Below are positions 1 through 5,501 of a stretch of DNA of 5,501 bases, one piece after another; the stretch's first letter is position 1, and each line of letters starts with the position of its first letter. The notes beneath the pieces are model-generated. The model made no database searches. It saw nothing but the letters and a program-made list of their open reading frames with translations, and was not told the DNA's origin. The DNA lies in assembly GCA_022564535.1 (NCBI GenBank), contig JADFLD010000168.1, positions 1 to 5,501 on the forward strand, in the 5' to 3' direction. This stretch comes from Gemmatimonadota bacterium (lineage in GTDB: Bacteria > Gemmatimonadota > Gemmatimonadetes > Longimicrobiales > UBA6960). Position numbers and translations under genes: made by a program.

Positions 1-50
1 TGCTCGGCCCTGTTGCCGCACGAGAGCGCCCAGAGGGCGTCGCTTGTCAT
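1..50 (-). CDS. Unidentified protein, N-terminal fragment (cut by the window's left edge)
   Basis: Only 16 full codons are visible, reading MTSDALWALSCGNRAE, starting at the ATG at 50-48. The start is supported by a strong purine-rich Shine-Dalgarno (GGGAGGGGGG at 62-53) and by a 4-base ATGA overlap with the prmA stop, which suggests translational coupling and membership of the same operon. The fragment is too short to assign a family. In Bacillus-type clusters prmA is followed by rsmE (16S rRNA m3U1498 methyltransferase) and then mtaB (tRNA methylthiotransferase). The visible residues do not clearly resemble the start of either, so position alone is not enough to name it. Confidence is for the existence of a gene, not for a function. 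Confidence 0.6.
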   Translation of the reverse strand, partial: MTSDALWALSCGNRAE

Positions 51-994
51 TGCCCCCCTCCCGGCGCGAGGGCGACGCGGTCGCTCACGCAGGAAGCGAC
101 TTCGCATTCAGGCCAGAGTCCGACATGCTCCGCGTTCTGGTGATATTGCTTACTCCGCACGAGTAAACGCCTTTCCGCCTCCTCCAGCCGCGTCACGTCG
201 GCGCGGAGGTCGTCCCACTCGTCGTCGAGGATCCCGGACACGATGAGCCAACCGCCGGGCACGACCGCTCTCGAGAAACCGTCGAAGAGGGGCTCGAGGA
301 GACCGCGCTCGATATTCGCGATGATGCCGGTAACCGGGCCCTGAGCCGCGATGCTCTCGGCCGTCGCCCACGCTTCGATCAGCGTAACACGATCTGCGAC
401 CCGGTTCCGCTCGATGTTTTCCACTAGGGCCTCGCAAGCGAGGGGATCCGCCTCGATCGCGACGACTTGGTCCGCCCCCAGGCGAGCGGCCGCGATACCG
501 AGAATGCCCGACCCAGCGCCGACATCCAAAAGGCGCTCTCCATTCCGCACGGTGCCGTCCAGCAGCCGCAAACACCCCCGGGTCGTCCCGTGCTCCGCAG
601 TTCCGAACGCCATGCCCGGGTCGAGGACGATGACGACGTCCTCGGGGCGAACGTCCGTCGGCAACGACCACGAGGGGTGCACGATAATGCGCTCCGAGAC
701 GCGGCGCGGCACCAACCCTCGCTTCCACGTCTCGGCCCAATCCTCATGGAGCTGCCAACCGTGCTCGATCTGAATCGAGGAGAGCCCCGTCTCTTCAGTG
801 AGGAGGTCGCGGGCTTCCCGCACGAACGCGTCGACGTCCTCCGGCTCAGCGAAGTACGACACGTACCAGCCACCGCGCTCCTCGACCGCGCGCCCACCCA
901 ATGACACGAGCCCGTCGGCGAGCAACGCCGCTCGATCCCCTGCCGATGGGCACCGCACACTCATCTCGAGCCAGCGGCGACCCTGGGTATTCAC
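47..994 (-). CDS. prmA: Ribosomal protein L11 methyltransferase PrmA
   Basis: A cytosolic SAM-dependent enzyme that trimethylates amino groups of ribosomal protein L11. The product is 315 residues, within the usual range of about 290-320. The N-terminal substrate-recognition domain covers roughly residues 1-80 and ends in the family signature LHEDWAETWKRGLVP (82-96) followed by IIVHPSW. The Rossmann methyltransferase domain then shows DPGMAFGTAEHGTT (125-138), SAM motif I LDVGAGSGIL (156-165), the acidic residue after strand 2 in AIEAD (179-183), and IIANI (224-228) followed by PGGWLIVSGIL (246-256). The GTG start at 994-992 overlaps the dnaJ stop as GTGA. It is preferred over the ATG at 964 because residues 7-13 (RWLEMSV) align with the tryptophan-containing first strand of family members such as Bacillus PrmA. 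The family consensus around the SAM loop is usually GTGxHPTT; here it is GTAEHGTT, a mild departure that keeps the histidine and both threonines. Location after dnaJ matches the common heat-shock cluster order. Confidence 0.95.
   Translation of the reverse strand: MNTQGRRWLEMSVRCPSAGDRAALLADGLVSLGGRAVEERGGWYVSYFAEPEDVDAFVREARDLLTEETGLSSIQIEHGWQLHEDWAETWKRGLVPRRVSERIIVHPSWSLPTDVRPEDVVIVLDPGMAFGTAEHGTTRGCLRLLDGTVRNGERLLDVGAGSGILGIAAARLGADQVVAIEADPLACEALVENIERNRVADRVTLIEAWATAESIAAQGPVTGIIANIERGLLEPLFDGFSRAVVPGGWLIVSGILDDEWDDLRADVTRLEEAERRLLVRSKQYHQNAEHVGLWPECEVASCVSDRVALAPGGGQ
53..62 (-). promoter_or_regulatory. Ribosome binding site of the gene at the left edge
   Basis: On the minus strand the bases read GGGAGGGGGG followed by CA and the ATG at 50. 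GGAGG at 61-57 leaves 6 bases to the start codon, a normal Shine-Dalgarno spacing. The site lies inside the last codons of prmA (the PGGG stretch before its stop) and is what decides the start of the downstream gene. Confidence 0.6.
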
Positions 995-2151
995 CCGCCA
1001 GTAAACGCCTCTTTGACGCGTGACCAGAAGCCCCCATGGGAACCGCGACGAATCTTGTCGGGCGCGGGGCTCTCGATCGTCCGGAGTCGCTCCATGAGTT
1101 CCTCCTGCTCGGCGGTCAGGTCGCCGGGCGTCCAGACGAGCACACGCAAGATCTGATCGCCGCGAATATTGCCGTTGAGTTCGGGGAGACCCAAGCCTTT
1201 GAGTCGAAGCAGCTCGCCGCTCTGTATCCCTCCCGGAACCGTAACCCTGGCGGTTCCGTCGATCGTCGGGACATTGACCTCCGCCCCGAGCGCCGCCTGA
1301 GCGAAGGTGACCGGGAATTCGTGAATGAGGTCGGACCCGTCACGGGCGAATCGTGGGTCGTCCTCAACCTCGAGCAGGACGATCAGGTCGCCCCGCGGAC
1401 CGCCCCGTTGGCCGACACTGCCCCGACCACGAAGCGTCAAGAAGTTCTCCGACGTCACGCCGGCAGGAACCTCTACCTCGATATCGTGCTCCGAACGGAG
1501 CCGCCCATCACCGGAACACTTCGGGCATGGATGTTGGATTACGCGGCCTTCGCCCCCACACGTGCGACACGGCTGCACGCTGACGAATTGGCCGAAAACG
1601 GAACGCTGCACGTGGCGCTCCTCGCCGGCCCCTCCGCAGGTGGAGCAGGTCGCGGGCTTCGTACCCGCCTCCGCGCCCGATCCGCCGCACGACCCGCAGT
1701 TGTCCAGAATCGAGACCCGTACCGTCTTCGAAACCCCGGTCGCGACATCGCGGAGCGTAAGCGTAAGGCGAATTCTGACCGTACGCCCCTTCCGGCCGGA
1801 GCTCCTCTGGGGGCGCGCTCCACCCTTTCCGAACAAGTCCTCGAGACCTCCGAAGCCCCCGAAGTCACGCATGAACACATCGATGGCGTCGCTGAAGTCG
1901 AATCCCACCGGCCCACCGCCACCCGCGCTACCCTTTACGCCTTGCTTCCCGTATCGGTCGTACAGCGCACGCTTCTCAGAATCTCGGAGCACTTCGTACG
2001 CTTCGGTGACCTCCTTGAATCGCTCCTCGGCCTCCTTCGAGCCCTGGTTCCGATCGGGATGGTACTTCAGCGCGAGCTGACGATACGACTTCTTGACCTC
2101 CTCCGCGTCCGCGCTTCGGGACACGCCGAGAAGCTGATAATAGTCCGCCAT
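991..2151 (-). CDS. dnaJ: Chaperone protein DnaJ (type I Hsp40)
   Basis: The J-domain co-chaperone that delivers unfolded clients to DnaK and stimulates its ATPase in the cytosol. The 386-residue product is full length for a type I DnaJ. Residues 1-72 form the J domain, with the essential HPD at 31-33. Residues 73-120 are a short Gly/Phe-rich linker (GFDFSDAIDVFMRDFGGFGG). Four intact CxxCxGxG zinc motifs follow, beginning at Cys152, Cys169, Cys195 and Cys209, so both zinc centres should form. The client-binding beta-sandwich domains run from about 220 to 345 (VEVPAGV, RGRGSVGQRGG, GDLIVLLEVEDDPRFAR, DGTARVTVPGGIQSG), and the C-terminus ends in FWSRVKEAFTGG. The ATG at 2151 has a Shine-Dalgarno (AAGGA, 2160-2156). 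The stop overlaps the prmA GTG. dnaJ lies 53 bp after hrcA, with no grpE or dnaK between, so its partner genes must lie elsewhere in the genome. Confidence 0.98.
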   Translation of the reverse strand: MADYYQLLGVSRSADAEEVKKSYRQLALKYHPDRNQGSKEAEERFKEVTEAYEVLRDSEKRALYDRYGKQGVKGSAGGGGPVGFDFSDAIDVFMRDFGGFGGLEDLFGKGGARPQRSSGRKGRTVRIRLTLTLRDVATGVSKTVRVSILDNCGSCGGSGAEAGTKPATCSTCGGAGEERHVQRSVFGQFVSVQPCRTCGGEGRVIQHPCPKCSGDGRLRSEHDIEVEVPAGVTSENFLTLRGRGSVGQRGGPRGDLIVLLEVEDDPRFARDGSDLIHEFPVTFAQAALGAEVNVPTIDGTARVTVPGGIQSGELLRLKGLGLPELNGNIRGDQILRVLVWTPGDLTAEQEELMERLRTIESPAPDKIRRGSHGGFWSRVKEAFTGG

Positions 2152-2204
2152 CTATTCCTTAGGTGAATTCCGAAATCTACCACCCGCTTGGCAGCGATCC
2201 CGGC
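2152..2204 (-). other. hrcA-dnaJ intergenic spacer with the dnaJ ribosome binding site
   Basis: This 53-bp gap is where grpE (and often dnaK) sits in the classical hrcA-grpE-dnaK-dnaJ operon. I see no open reading frame remnant, no CIRCE inverted repeat and no stem followed by a T-run that would act as a terminator. The only signal is AAGGA at 2160-2156 on the minus strand, 4 bases before the dnaJ ATG. Transcription most likely reads straight through from hrcA into dnaJ. Confidence 0.55.
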
Positions 2205-3275
2205 TCAACTCGAGAGAATCCGGGTTACGAGGGAAGAAGTGTAGTCGACAATCGCCACGATCTTCTCGTACGGCATCCGGGTGGGGCCGATCACTCCGAT
2301 CACGCCCTTGAGATCTCCCACACTGTATTCGGCGGTCACGAGCGTAAAGTCGGACAACTCACTCGCGTCGTTCTCCCCACCAATCGTGATTTTGAGGCGT
2401 CCCCCGTGCTCGCGGGTACCCACCGCGCGCGCCAGAAGGTCCCGTTGCTCTGTGAGATTGATCAGGTTCTTGAGTTGTTCGCCGCTCTCGAATTCGGGCT
2501 GACCCGCCAGAACACTCGCGGGTCCGAGGTGGAGGCGCGAAGAATCGAGTTGCTGCAAATCGAAGAGCTCCGCGCCCGACTGCATGAAGATGTTGATGAG
2601 TTCGTTGCCCGACTCGTCGAGCGCGGAGTCACGCAGGCGCTCGGGGAGCGTTCGGCTGATCTCCTGTAGCGTCTGACCCACCAAACGCTCGTTGAGCGTG
2701 ACGGCCACCGTGAGCAGCGTCTCCGGAGGGACCTCGATCGGAAGGTCGACGTAAATGGTCCGCACCACCCCGCCCCTGATCGAGGCCACGAGCAGGACCT
2801 TGTGGGTCGAGACCTGGATGAACTCAAGCTTTTCGAGGATAGCGTTCTCGAGTCGAGGCGCCAGCGCGACACCGAGCTCGTTCGAGATGAGGCTGAGCGC
2901 TCGCGTTGCGTGCAGGACGAGTCGTTCGACCGGGGAAGATCCGGGTCGGTCCAACTCCCGCTTCAGATTCGCGCGCTCTTCCGCAGAAGGAGCCAGCGGT
3001 TCCATGAGGCGATCGACGAAGAAGCGGTACGCGCGGTCGGTGGGAACACGGCCCGCCGAGGTGTGCGGCCGGAGGAGATAGTCCTTCTCCTCCAGATCGC
3101 TCATCGTGTTGCGGACCGTCGCAGCCGAAACACCCAAGTCGAAGACGCGCGAAACCATGCGGCTGCCCACCGGCTCGGCCGTATCCACGTACGTCCGCAC
3201 GACGGCCTCGAGAACCTGACGTTCCCGATCCGTGAGATCCGTACCCGCGCTGCTGCGCTTTTCCAGTCCGCCCAT
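2205..3275 (-). CDS. hrcA: Heat-inducible transcription repressor HrcA
   Basis: The repressor that binds the CIRCE inverted repeat ahead of chaperone operons and is kept active by GroEL. The 356-residue product is typical in length. Residues 14-75 form the winged-helix DNA-binding domain (LTDRERQVLEAVVRTYVDTAEPVGSR, then VSAATVRNTMSDLEE), ending in the hallmark PHTSAGRVPTDRAYRFFVD (70-88). The GAF-like dimerisation and inserted domains follow, and near the C-terminus the signature GVIGPTRMPYEKIVAIVDYTS (about 327-347) is present. The ATG at 3275 is the first usable start: reading back in frame to the stop at 3332-3330 there is no ATG, GTG or TTG. Unusually, the bases before it (CGAGT) carry no Shine-Dalgarno. 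It lies 101 bp after hemW and 53 bp before dnaJ, as in many bacteria, but no CIRCE element is visible near it, so its targets may be unlinked (for example groESL or dnaK). Confidence 0.97.
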   Translation of the reverse strand: MGGLEKRSSAGTDLTDRERQVLEAVVRTYVDTAEPVGSRMVSRVFDLGVSAATVRNTMSDLEEKDYLLRPHTSAGRVPTDRAYRFFVDRLMEPLAPSAEERANLKRELDRPGSSPVERLVLHATRALSLISNELGVALAPRLENAILEKLEFIQVSTHKVLLVASIRGGVVRTIYVDLPIEVPPETLLTVAVTLNERLVGQTLQEISRTLPERLRDSALDESGNELINIFMQSGAELFDLQQLDSSRLHLGPASVLAGQPEFESGEQLKNLINLTEQRDLLARAVGTREHGGRLKITIGGENDASELSDFTLVTAEYSVGDLKGVIGVIGPTRMPYEKIVAIVDYTSSLVTRILSS

Positions 3276-3376
3276 ACTCGAAGATCGAAATACCGTCCCT
3301 GTCGGGTCAAGCCATCTGTAAGATCGACTTCAACAATCCACGACTGAAGCCACGATCGGAGATCGAGCCCCCCCGC
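3276..3376 (-). other. hemW-hrcA intergenic region, likely place for a heat-shock promoter
   Basis: This 101-bp gap is the longest non-coding stretch in the window and the most likely place for a promoter serving hrcA-dnaJ-prmA. A consensus CIRCE (TTAGCACTC, nine bases, GAGTGCTAA) is absent. On the minus strand there is a TTGACC (3310-3305) and a TATTTC (3292-3287), but they are only 12 bases apart, too close for a standard sigma-70 pair, so I do not call a promoter. There is no clear terminator hairpin for hemW. The heptamer AGATCGA occurs three times (see the repeat entry). Confidence 0.4.
3282..3366. repeat. Three evenly spaced AGATCGA heptamers
   Basis: The plus strand reads AGATCGA at 3282-3288, 3321-3327 and 3360-3366, each start exactly 39 bp from the next. 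Flanking bases differ, so this is not a duplicated longer unit. All three lie within the hemW-hrcA gap. They could be a repeated operator, but GATCGA words are frequent in this GC-rich sequence and chance cannot be excluded. Confidence 0.3.
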
Positions 3377-4525
3377 TCAGAGGCAGCCAGCGAGTTCGAT
3401 CGTGAGTTGATCGAGAAGAAGCCAGCCCTCGACCGTCAACCGTATGCGCCCCTCGTGCTCTGTCGCCAGCTGTTCGCGCTCCCACCGCCGGGTGACGACT
3501 TCCGCGGTCGTGCCCACCGCCGGGCGAGGCACACCGGCGCGGGTACGGAGGCCCAGCCAAACGCACTCGAGGAGGTGGGCTTCCGCATCCACGGTCTCGC
3601 GATCGTCCTCCGCCGAACGGCCCGCCACGACGCGGGACCGGTATGCCTCCCAGTCACGTACGTTCCAGCGCCGCACGGGATACGCATAGCTGTGCGCGCC
3701 GTTCCCCAATCCGAGGTAGGGCGTCCCTTCCCAGTACGCCGAGTTGTGGCGGGCCACCGCGCCCGACCGTGCGAAGTTCGACACCTCGTAGTGCTCGTAC
3801 CCGGCCTCGCCGAGCACCGCCGCAGCTCGCAGGAACTCATCGCGGTACTGTTCCTCGTCCACGGGTGACTCCCTTCCTTCACGCACCGCACGCCCCAGCG
3901 GAGTCTCCGATTCCACGGTGAGACCATAGAGGCTTACGTGGGGGACCTCGAGGTCGAGCACGCGGTTCAGATCGTCGTCCCAGGATCGCCCCAGGGCCGG
4001 AGGCAGGCCGAAGATCAGGTCGACGCTGATGTTTTCGATTCCCACGCGACGGGCGGCGGCGACCGCGCGCACGGGGCCCTCCACTCCGTGGAGCCGCCCC
4101 ATCCACCGCAGGCCGGACTCGCTGAACGTCTGCAGTCCGAGGCTGATGCGGTTGACCCCTGCTCGTCTCCACGCGGCGGCCACATCGTCCGTGAAGCTCT
4201 CGGGGTTCGCCTCGGCAGTCCATTCGAGCTCCGGGTTCCGAAGCCGCTCCGGCCCGATGAGGGCGGCCAGTCCCTCCATCGCCCCGGGCCCGAGAAGCGA
4301 GGGCGTCCCCCCGCCCACGTAGAGCGTGGCGAGTTCGTTCGCCATCGAGAACAGACCGGCTGCCTGCACCAGCTCGAGCTCGGCGCCGAGGGCTTCGAGC
4401 CAGGCAGGCAGATCTCCTTCGCGCCGCACAGTCACGGCGAAGTCGCAGTAGCTGCAGCGCCGCGCGCAGAAGGGTGCATGCACGTAGATCGAGGCGACAC
4501 GGGTCGGTGCCCCCTGGTCGATCAT
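3377..4525 (-). CDS. hemW: Radical SAM heme chaperone HemW (HemN-like)
   Basis: A radical-SAM-fold protein that binds heme and transfers it to client proteins such as membrane respiratory enzymes. It was formerly annotated as oxygen-independent coproporphyrinogen III oxidase. The 382-residue product has normal length. YVHAPFCARRCSYCDF (14-29) supplies the CxxxCxxC cluster ligands Cys20, Cys24 and Cys27, with Phe29 where true HemN has a fourth cysteine. GGGTPS (71-76) is the SAM-binding glycine motif, and RISLGLQTF (126-134) and ISVDLIFGLPP (166-176) follow the barrel order. The heme-binding HNxxYW motif is present at 260-265, followed by LGLGNGAHSY. The C-terminal HemN domain (about 310-382) ends in RLTVEGWLLLDQL. 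The ATG at 4525 overlaps the dprA stop as ATGA, with AGGCGG (4536-4531) as ribosome binding site. hemW next to hrcA is a widespread arrangement. Assignment to HemW rather than HemN rests on the heme motif and the missing fourth cysteine. Confidence 0.95.
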   Translation of the reverse strand: MIDQGAPTRVASIYVHAPFCARRCSYCDFAVTVRREGDLPAWLEALGAELELVQAAGLFSMANELATLYVGGGTPSLLGPGAMEGLAALIGPERLRNPELEWTAEANPESFTDDVAAAWRRAGVNRISLGLQTFSESGLRWMGRLHGVEGPVRAVAAARRVGIENISVDLIFGLPPALGRSWDDDLNRVLDLEVPHVSLYGLTVESETPLGRAVREGRESPVDEEQYRDEFLRAAAVLGEAGYEHYEVSNFARSGAVARHNSAYWEGTPYLGLGNGAHSYAYPVRRWNVRDWEAYRSRVVAGRSAEDDRETVDAEAHLLECVWLGLRTRAGVPRPAVGTTAEVVTRRWEREQLATEHEGRIRLTVEGWLLLDQLTIELAGCL

Positions 4526-5501
4526 GCGGCCCGCCTGAAGCGCATTCCCGGCATGCGCACGACTTCCCCGTGCAACTCCATCGTCGTGAGAAGGGCAAGC
4601 GCGGCGGAGACCGGCAGGCCCACGTGGGCCGCGAGTTCATCCACCAGGAGCGTATCCTCCGCGAGGGCAGAAAGAATGCGCATCTCCGGACCCGCCGTGA
4701 CGCGCTCCGCCTTCCCACAGTCGATCCACGTCTCCCCGGCGAGCTCGGCGGCAAAGTCGGCAACGTCCACGAGGGGGCGCGCGCCCTCCAGCAGCAGCCG
4801 ATTGGAACCGATGCAGGCGGAGGAGTCGATCGGGCCAGGCACGACCCAGACGTCCCGACCGAGATCGAGCGCGTGGTCGACGGTGATGAGTGAGCCGCTT
4901 CGCCGTCCGGCCTCCACCACCACGATCGCCGAGGCCAACGCGGCGAGAATGCGATTGCGGCGTGGAAAATGGTGTGGCATCGCGCTCGCGCCGGGTAGGA
5001 ATTCACTCACGAGAAGGCCGCGATCCAGAATCTGGTCGAAGAGTCGGCGGTGCGCGCGCGGGTAGACGACGTCCGGCCCGGTGCCCAGAACCGCTAGGGT
5101 GTCCCCTCCGCTCCGCAACGCGCCCACATGGGCGGCTCCATCGACCCCGAGCGCCAACCCGCTGACGACGGTCACACCGGAACGCCCGAGCAGGAGACCC
5201 ATGCGCTCCGCGATGTCCCGGGCCCGTGCGGTCGCCTTGCGGGCTCCCACGACCGTCACCGCGGTCGGTCGCCCGAGGAGCTCGAGGCGGCCCCGAAGAA
5301 AGAGGACCGGGGGTGGATCAACCAGTTGTTGCAGTGCGTCGGGGTATTCCGGGCTGGACCAGGTGCAGATGTGCGCGCCGATATCTTCGGCGCGACTCAG
5401 CGCCCTCCGGACGGTATCGCGAAGCGTCGTATCGCCCCGGGTGCGCGCGGCATCGGGTCCCGCGAGCGCGGAAAATGCGCCCAGGGGAGCTGCAAGAGCC
5501 C
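4522..5501 (-). CDS. dprA: DNA-processing protein DprA (Smf), 5' end outside the window
   Basis: A cytosolic protein that binds incoming single-stranded DNA and loads RecA during natural transformation; it is also conserved in many bacteria not known to be competent. The frame is open to the right edge, giving 325 visible residues counted from the codon at 5499; the true start is not seen. A GTG at 5259 is an internal valine, since the 80 residues before it are also DprA: YPDALQQLVDPPPVLFLRG leads into the Rossmann-like domain. That domain contains TVVGARKAT (82-90), VVSGLALGVDGAAH (111-124), FPRRNRILAAL (178-188), RRSGSLIT (199-206) and VPGPIDSSACIGSNRLLLEGA (220-240). Residues 270-325 form the C-terminal winged-helix domain (PEMRILSALAEDTLLVDELAAHVGLPVSAA through ELHGEVVRMPG). 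Its stop overlaps the hemW start, so the two genes are probably co-transcribed. dprA often neighbours topA in other bacteria; here its downstream neighbour is hemW instead. Confidence 0.95.
   Translation of the reverse strand, partial: ALAAPLGAFSALAGPDAARTRGDTTLRDTVRRALSRAEDIGAHICTWSSPEYPDALQQLVDPPPVLFLRGRLELLGRPTAVTVVGARKATARARDIAERMGLLLGRSGVTVVSGLALGVDGAAHVGALRSGGDTLAVLGTGPDVVYPRAHRRLFDQILDRGLLVSEFLPGASAMPHHFPRRNRILAALASAIVVVEAGRRSGSLITVDHALDLGRDVWVVPGPIDSSACIGSNRLLLEGARPLVDVADFAAELAGETWIDCGKAERVTAGPEMRILSALAEDTLLVDELAAHVGLPVSAALALLTTMELHGEVVRMPGMRFRRAA
4531..4536 (-). promoter_or_regulatory. Ribosome binding site of hemW
   Basis: AGGCGG on the minus strand, 5 bases before the hemW ATG and inside the last codons of dprA. 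Together with the ATGA overlap it fixes the hemW start and implies coupled translation. Confidence 0.5.

Noticed and set aside
934..964. prmA starting at the internal ATG (964)
   Set aside because: Starting there would remove the RWLE segment that aligns with the family's first strand, and would lose the GTGA coupling with dnaJ.
1036..2166. A 376-codon plus-strand reading frame running opposite dnaJ
   Set aside because: It mirrors the dnaJ codons on the other strand, and its translation shows no family motif. Long antisense frames are expected in GC-rich genes, and dnaJ is unambiguous.
3287..3310. TTGACC and TATTTC as a sigma-70 promoter for hrcA
   Set aside because: The two hexamers are only 12 bases apart, and no good -10 sits at 16-18 bases from TTGACC.
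3879..5006. A 375-codon minus-strand frame overlapping dprA and hemW out of frame
   Set aside because: It is a frame-shifted shadow of the two real genes; the true frames show complete motif sets and end in a clean ATGA junction.
3938..5065. A 375-codon plus-strand frame across hemW and dprA
   Set aside because: It crosses two well-supported genes, has low-complexity Arg/Pro/Ser composition and no recognisable domain; it is a GC-driven shadow.
4522..5259. dprA starting at the GTG at 5259
   Set aside because: This GTG encodes the valine just before TVVGAR. The frame stays open to the window edge, and the upstream residues carry the conserved YP...DPPPVLFLRG of DprA.

Overview
This window is one unbroken, leftward-reading (minus strand) housekeeping block from a high-GC bacterium. 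In transcription order, right to left, it holds dprA (5' end beyond the window), hemW, hrcA, dnaJ, prmA and the first 16 codons of an unidentified gene. All five complete reading-frame ends use TGA. I see no RNA genes, mobile elements, CRISPR arrays, origins or strong terminators, and the block is close to fully coding. The only gaps are 101 bp before hrcA and 53 bp before dnaJ.

Layout from the right: dprA (4522-5501) encodes the DNA-processing protein that loads RecA on single-stranded DNA during transformation. Its stop overlaps the start of hemW (3377-4525), a radical-SAM heme chaperone, in an ATGA. After the 101-bp gap come hrcA (2205-3275), the heat-shock repressor, and dnaJ (991-2151), the Hsp70 co-chaperone. 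The dnaJ stop overlaps the prmA start in a GTGA; prmA (47-994) encodes the ribosomal protein L11 methyltransferase. Its stop overlaps the next start in an ATGA at 47-50.

The order hemW-hrcA-...-dnaJ-prmA is the well-known heat-shock neighbourhood of Bacillus and relatives, but here grpE and dnaK are missing between hrcA and dnaJ, and dprA sits directly upstream of hemW. The genes serve different processes (DNA uptake and recombination, heme trafficking, protein folding, translation). What links them is probably co-transcription, with hrcA-dnaJ-prmA likely a stress-linked sub-operon. I could not find a CIRCE operator (the usual HrcA site), so autoregulation by HrcA is not supported at this locus by sequence.

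The organism cannot be named from the sequence. High GC, strong GC skew at third codon positions and this gene order fit several lineages; Gemmatimonadota or a related group is my guess, at low confidence. I found no convincing novel system. The points most worth checking are the missing grpE/dnaK, the absence of both CIRCE and a Shine-Dalgarno at hrcA, an evenly spaced triple heptamer in the hemW-hrcA gap, and the identity of the gene at the left edge.
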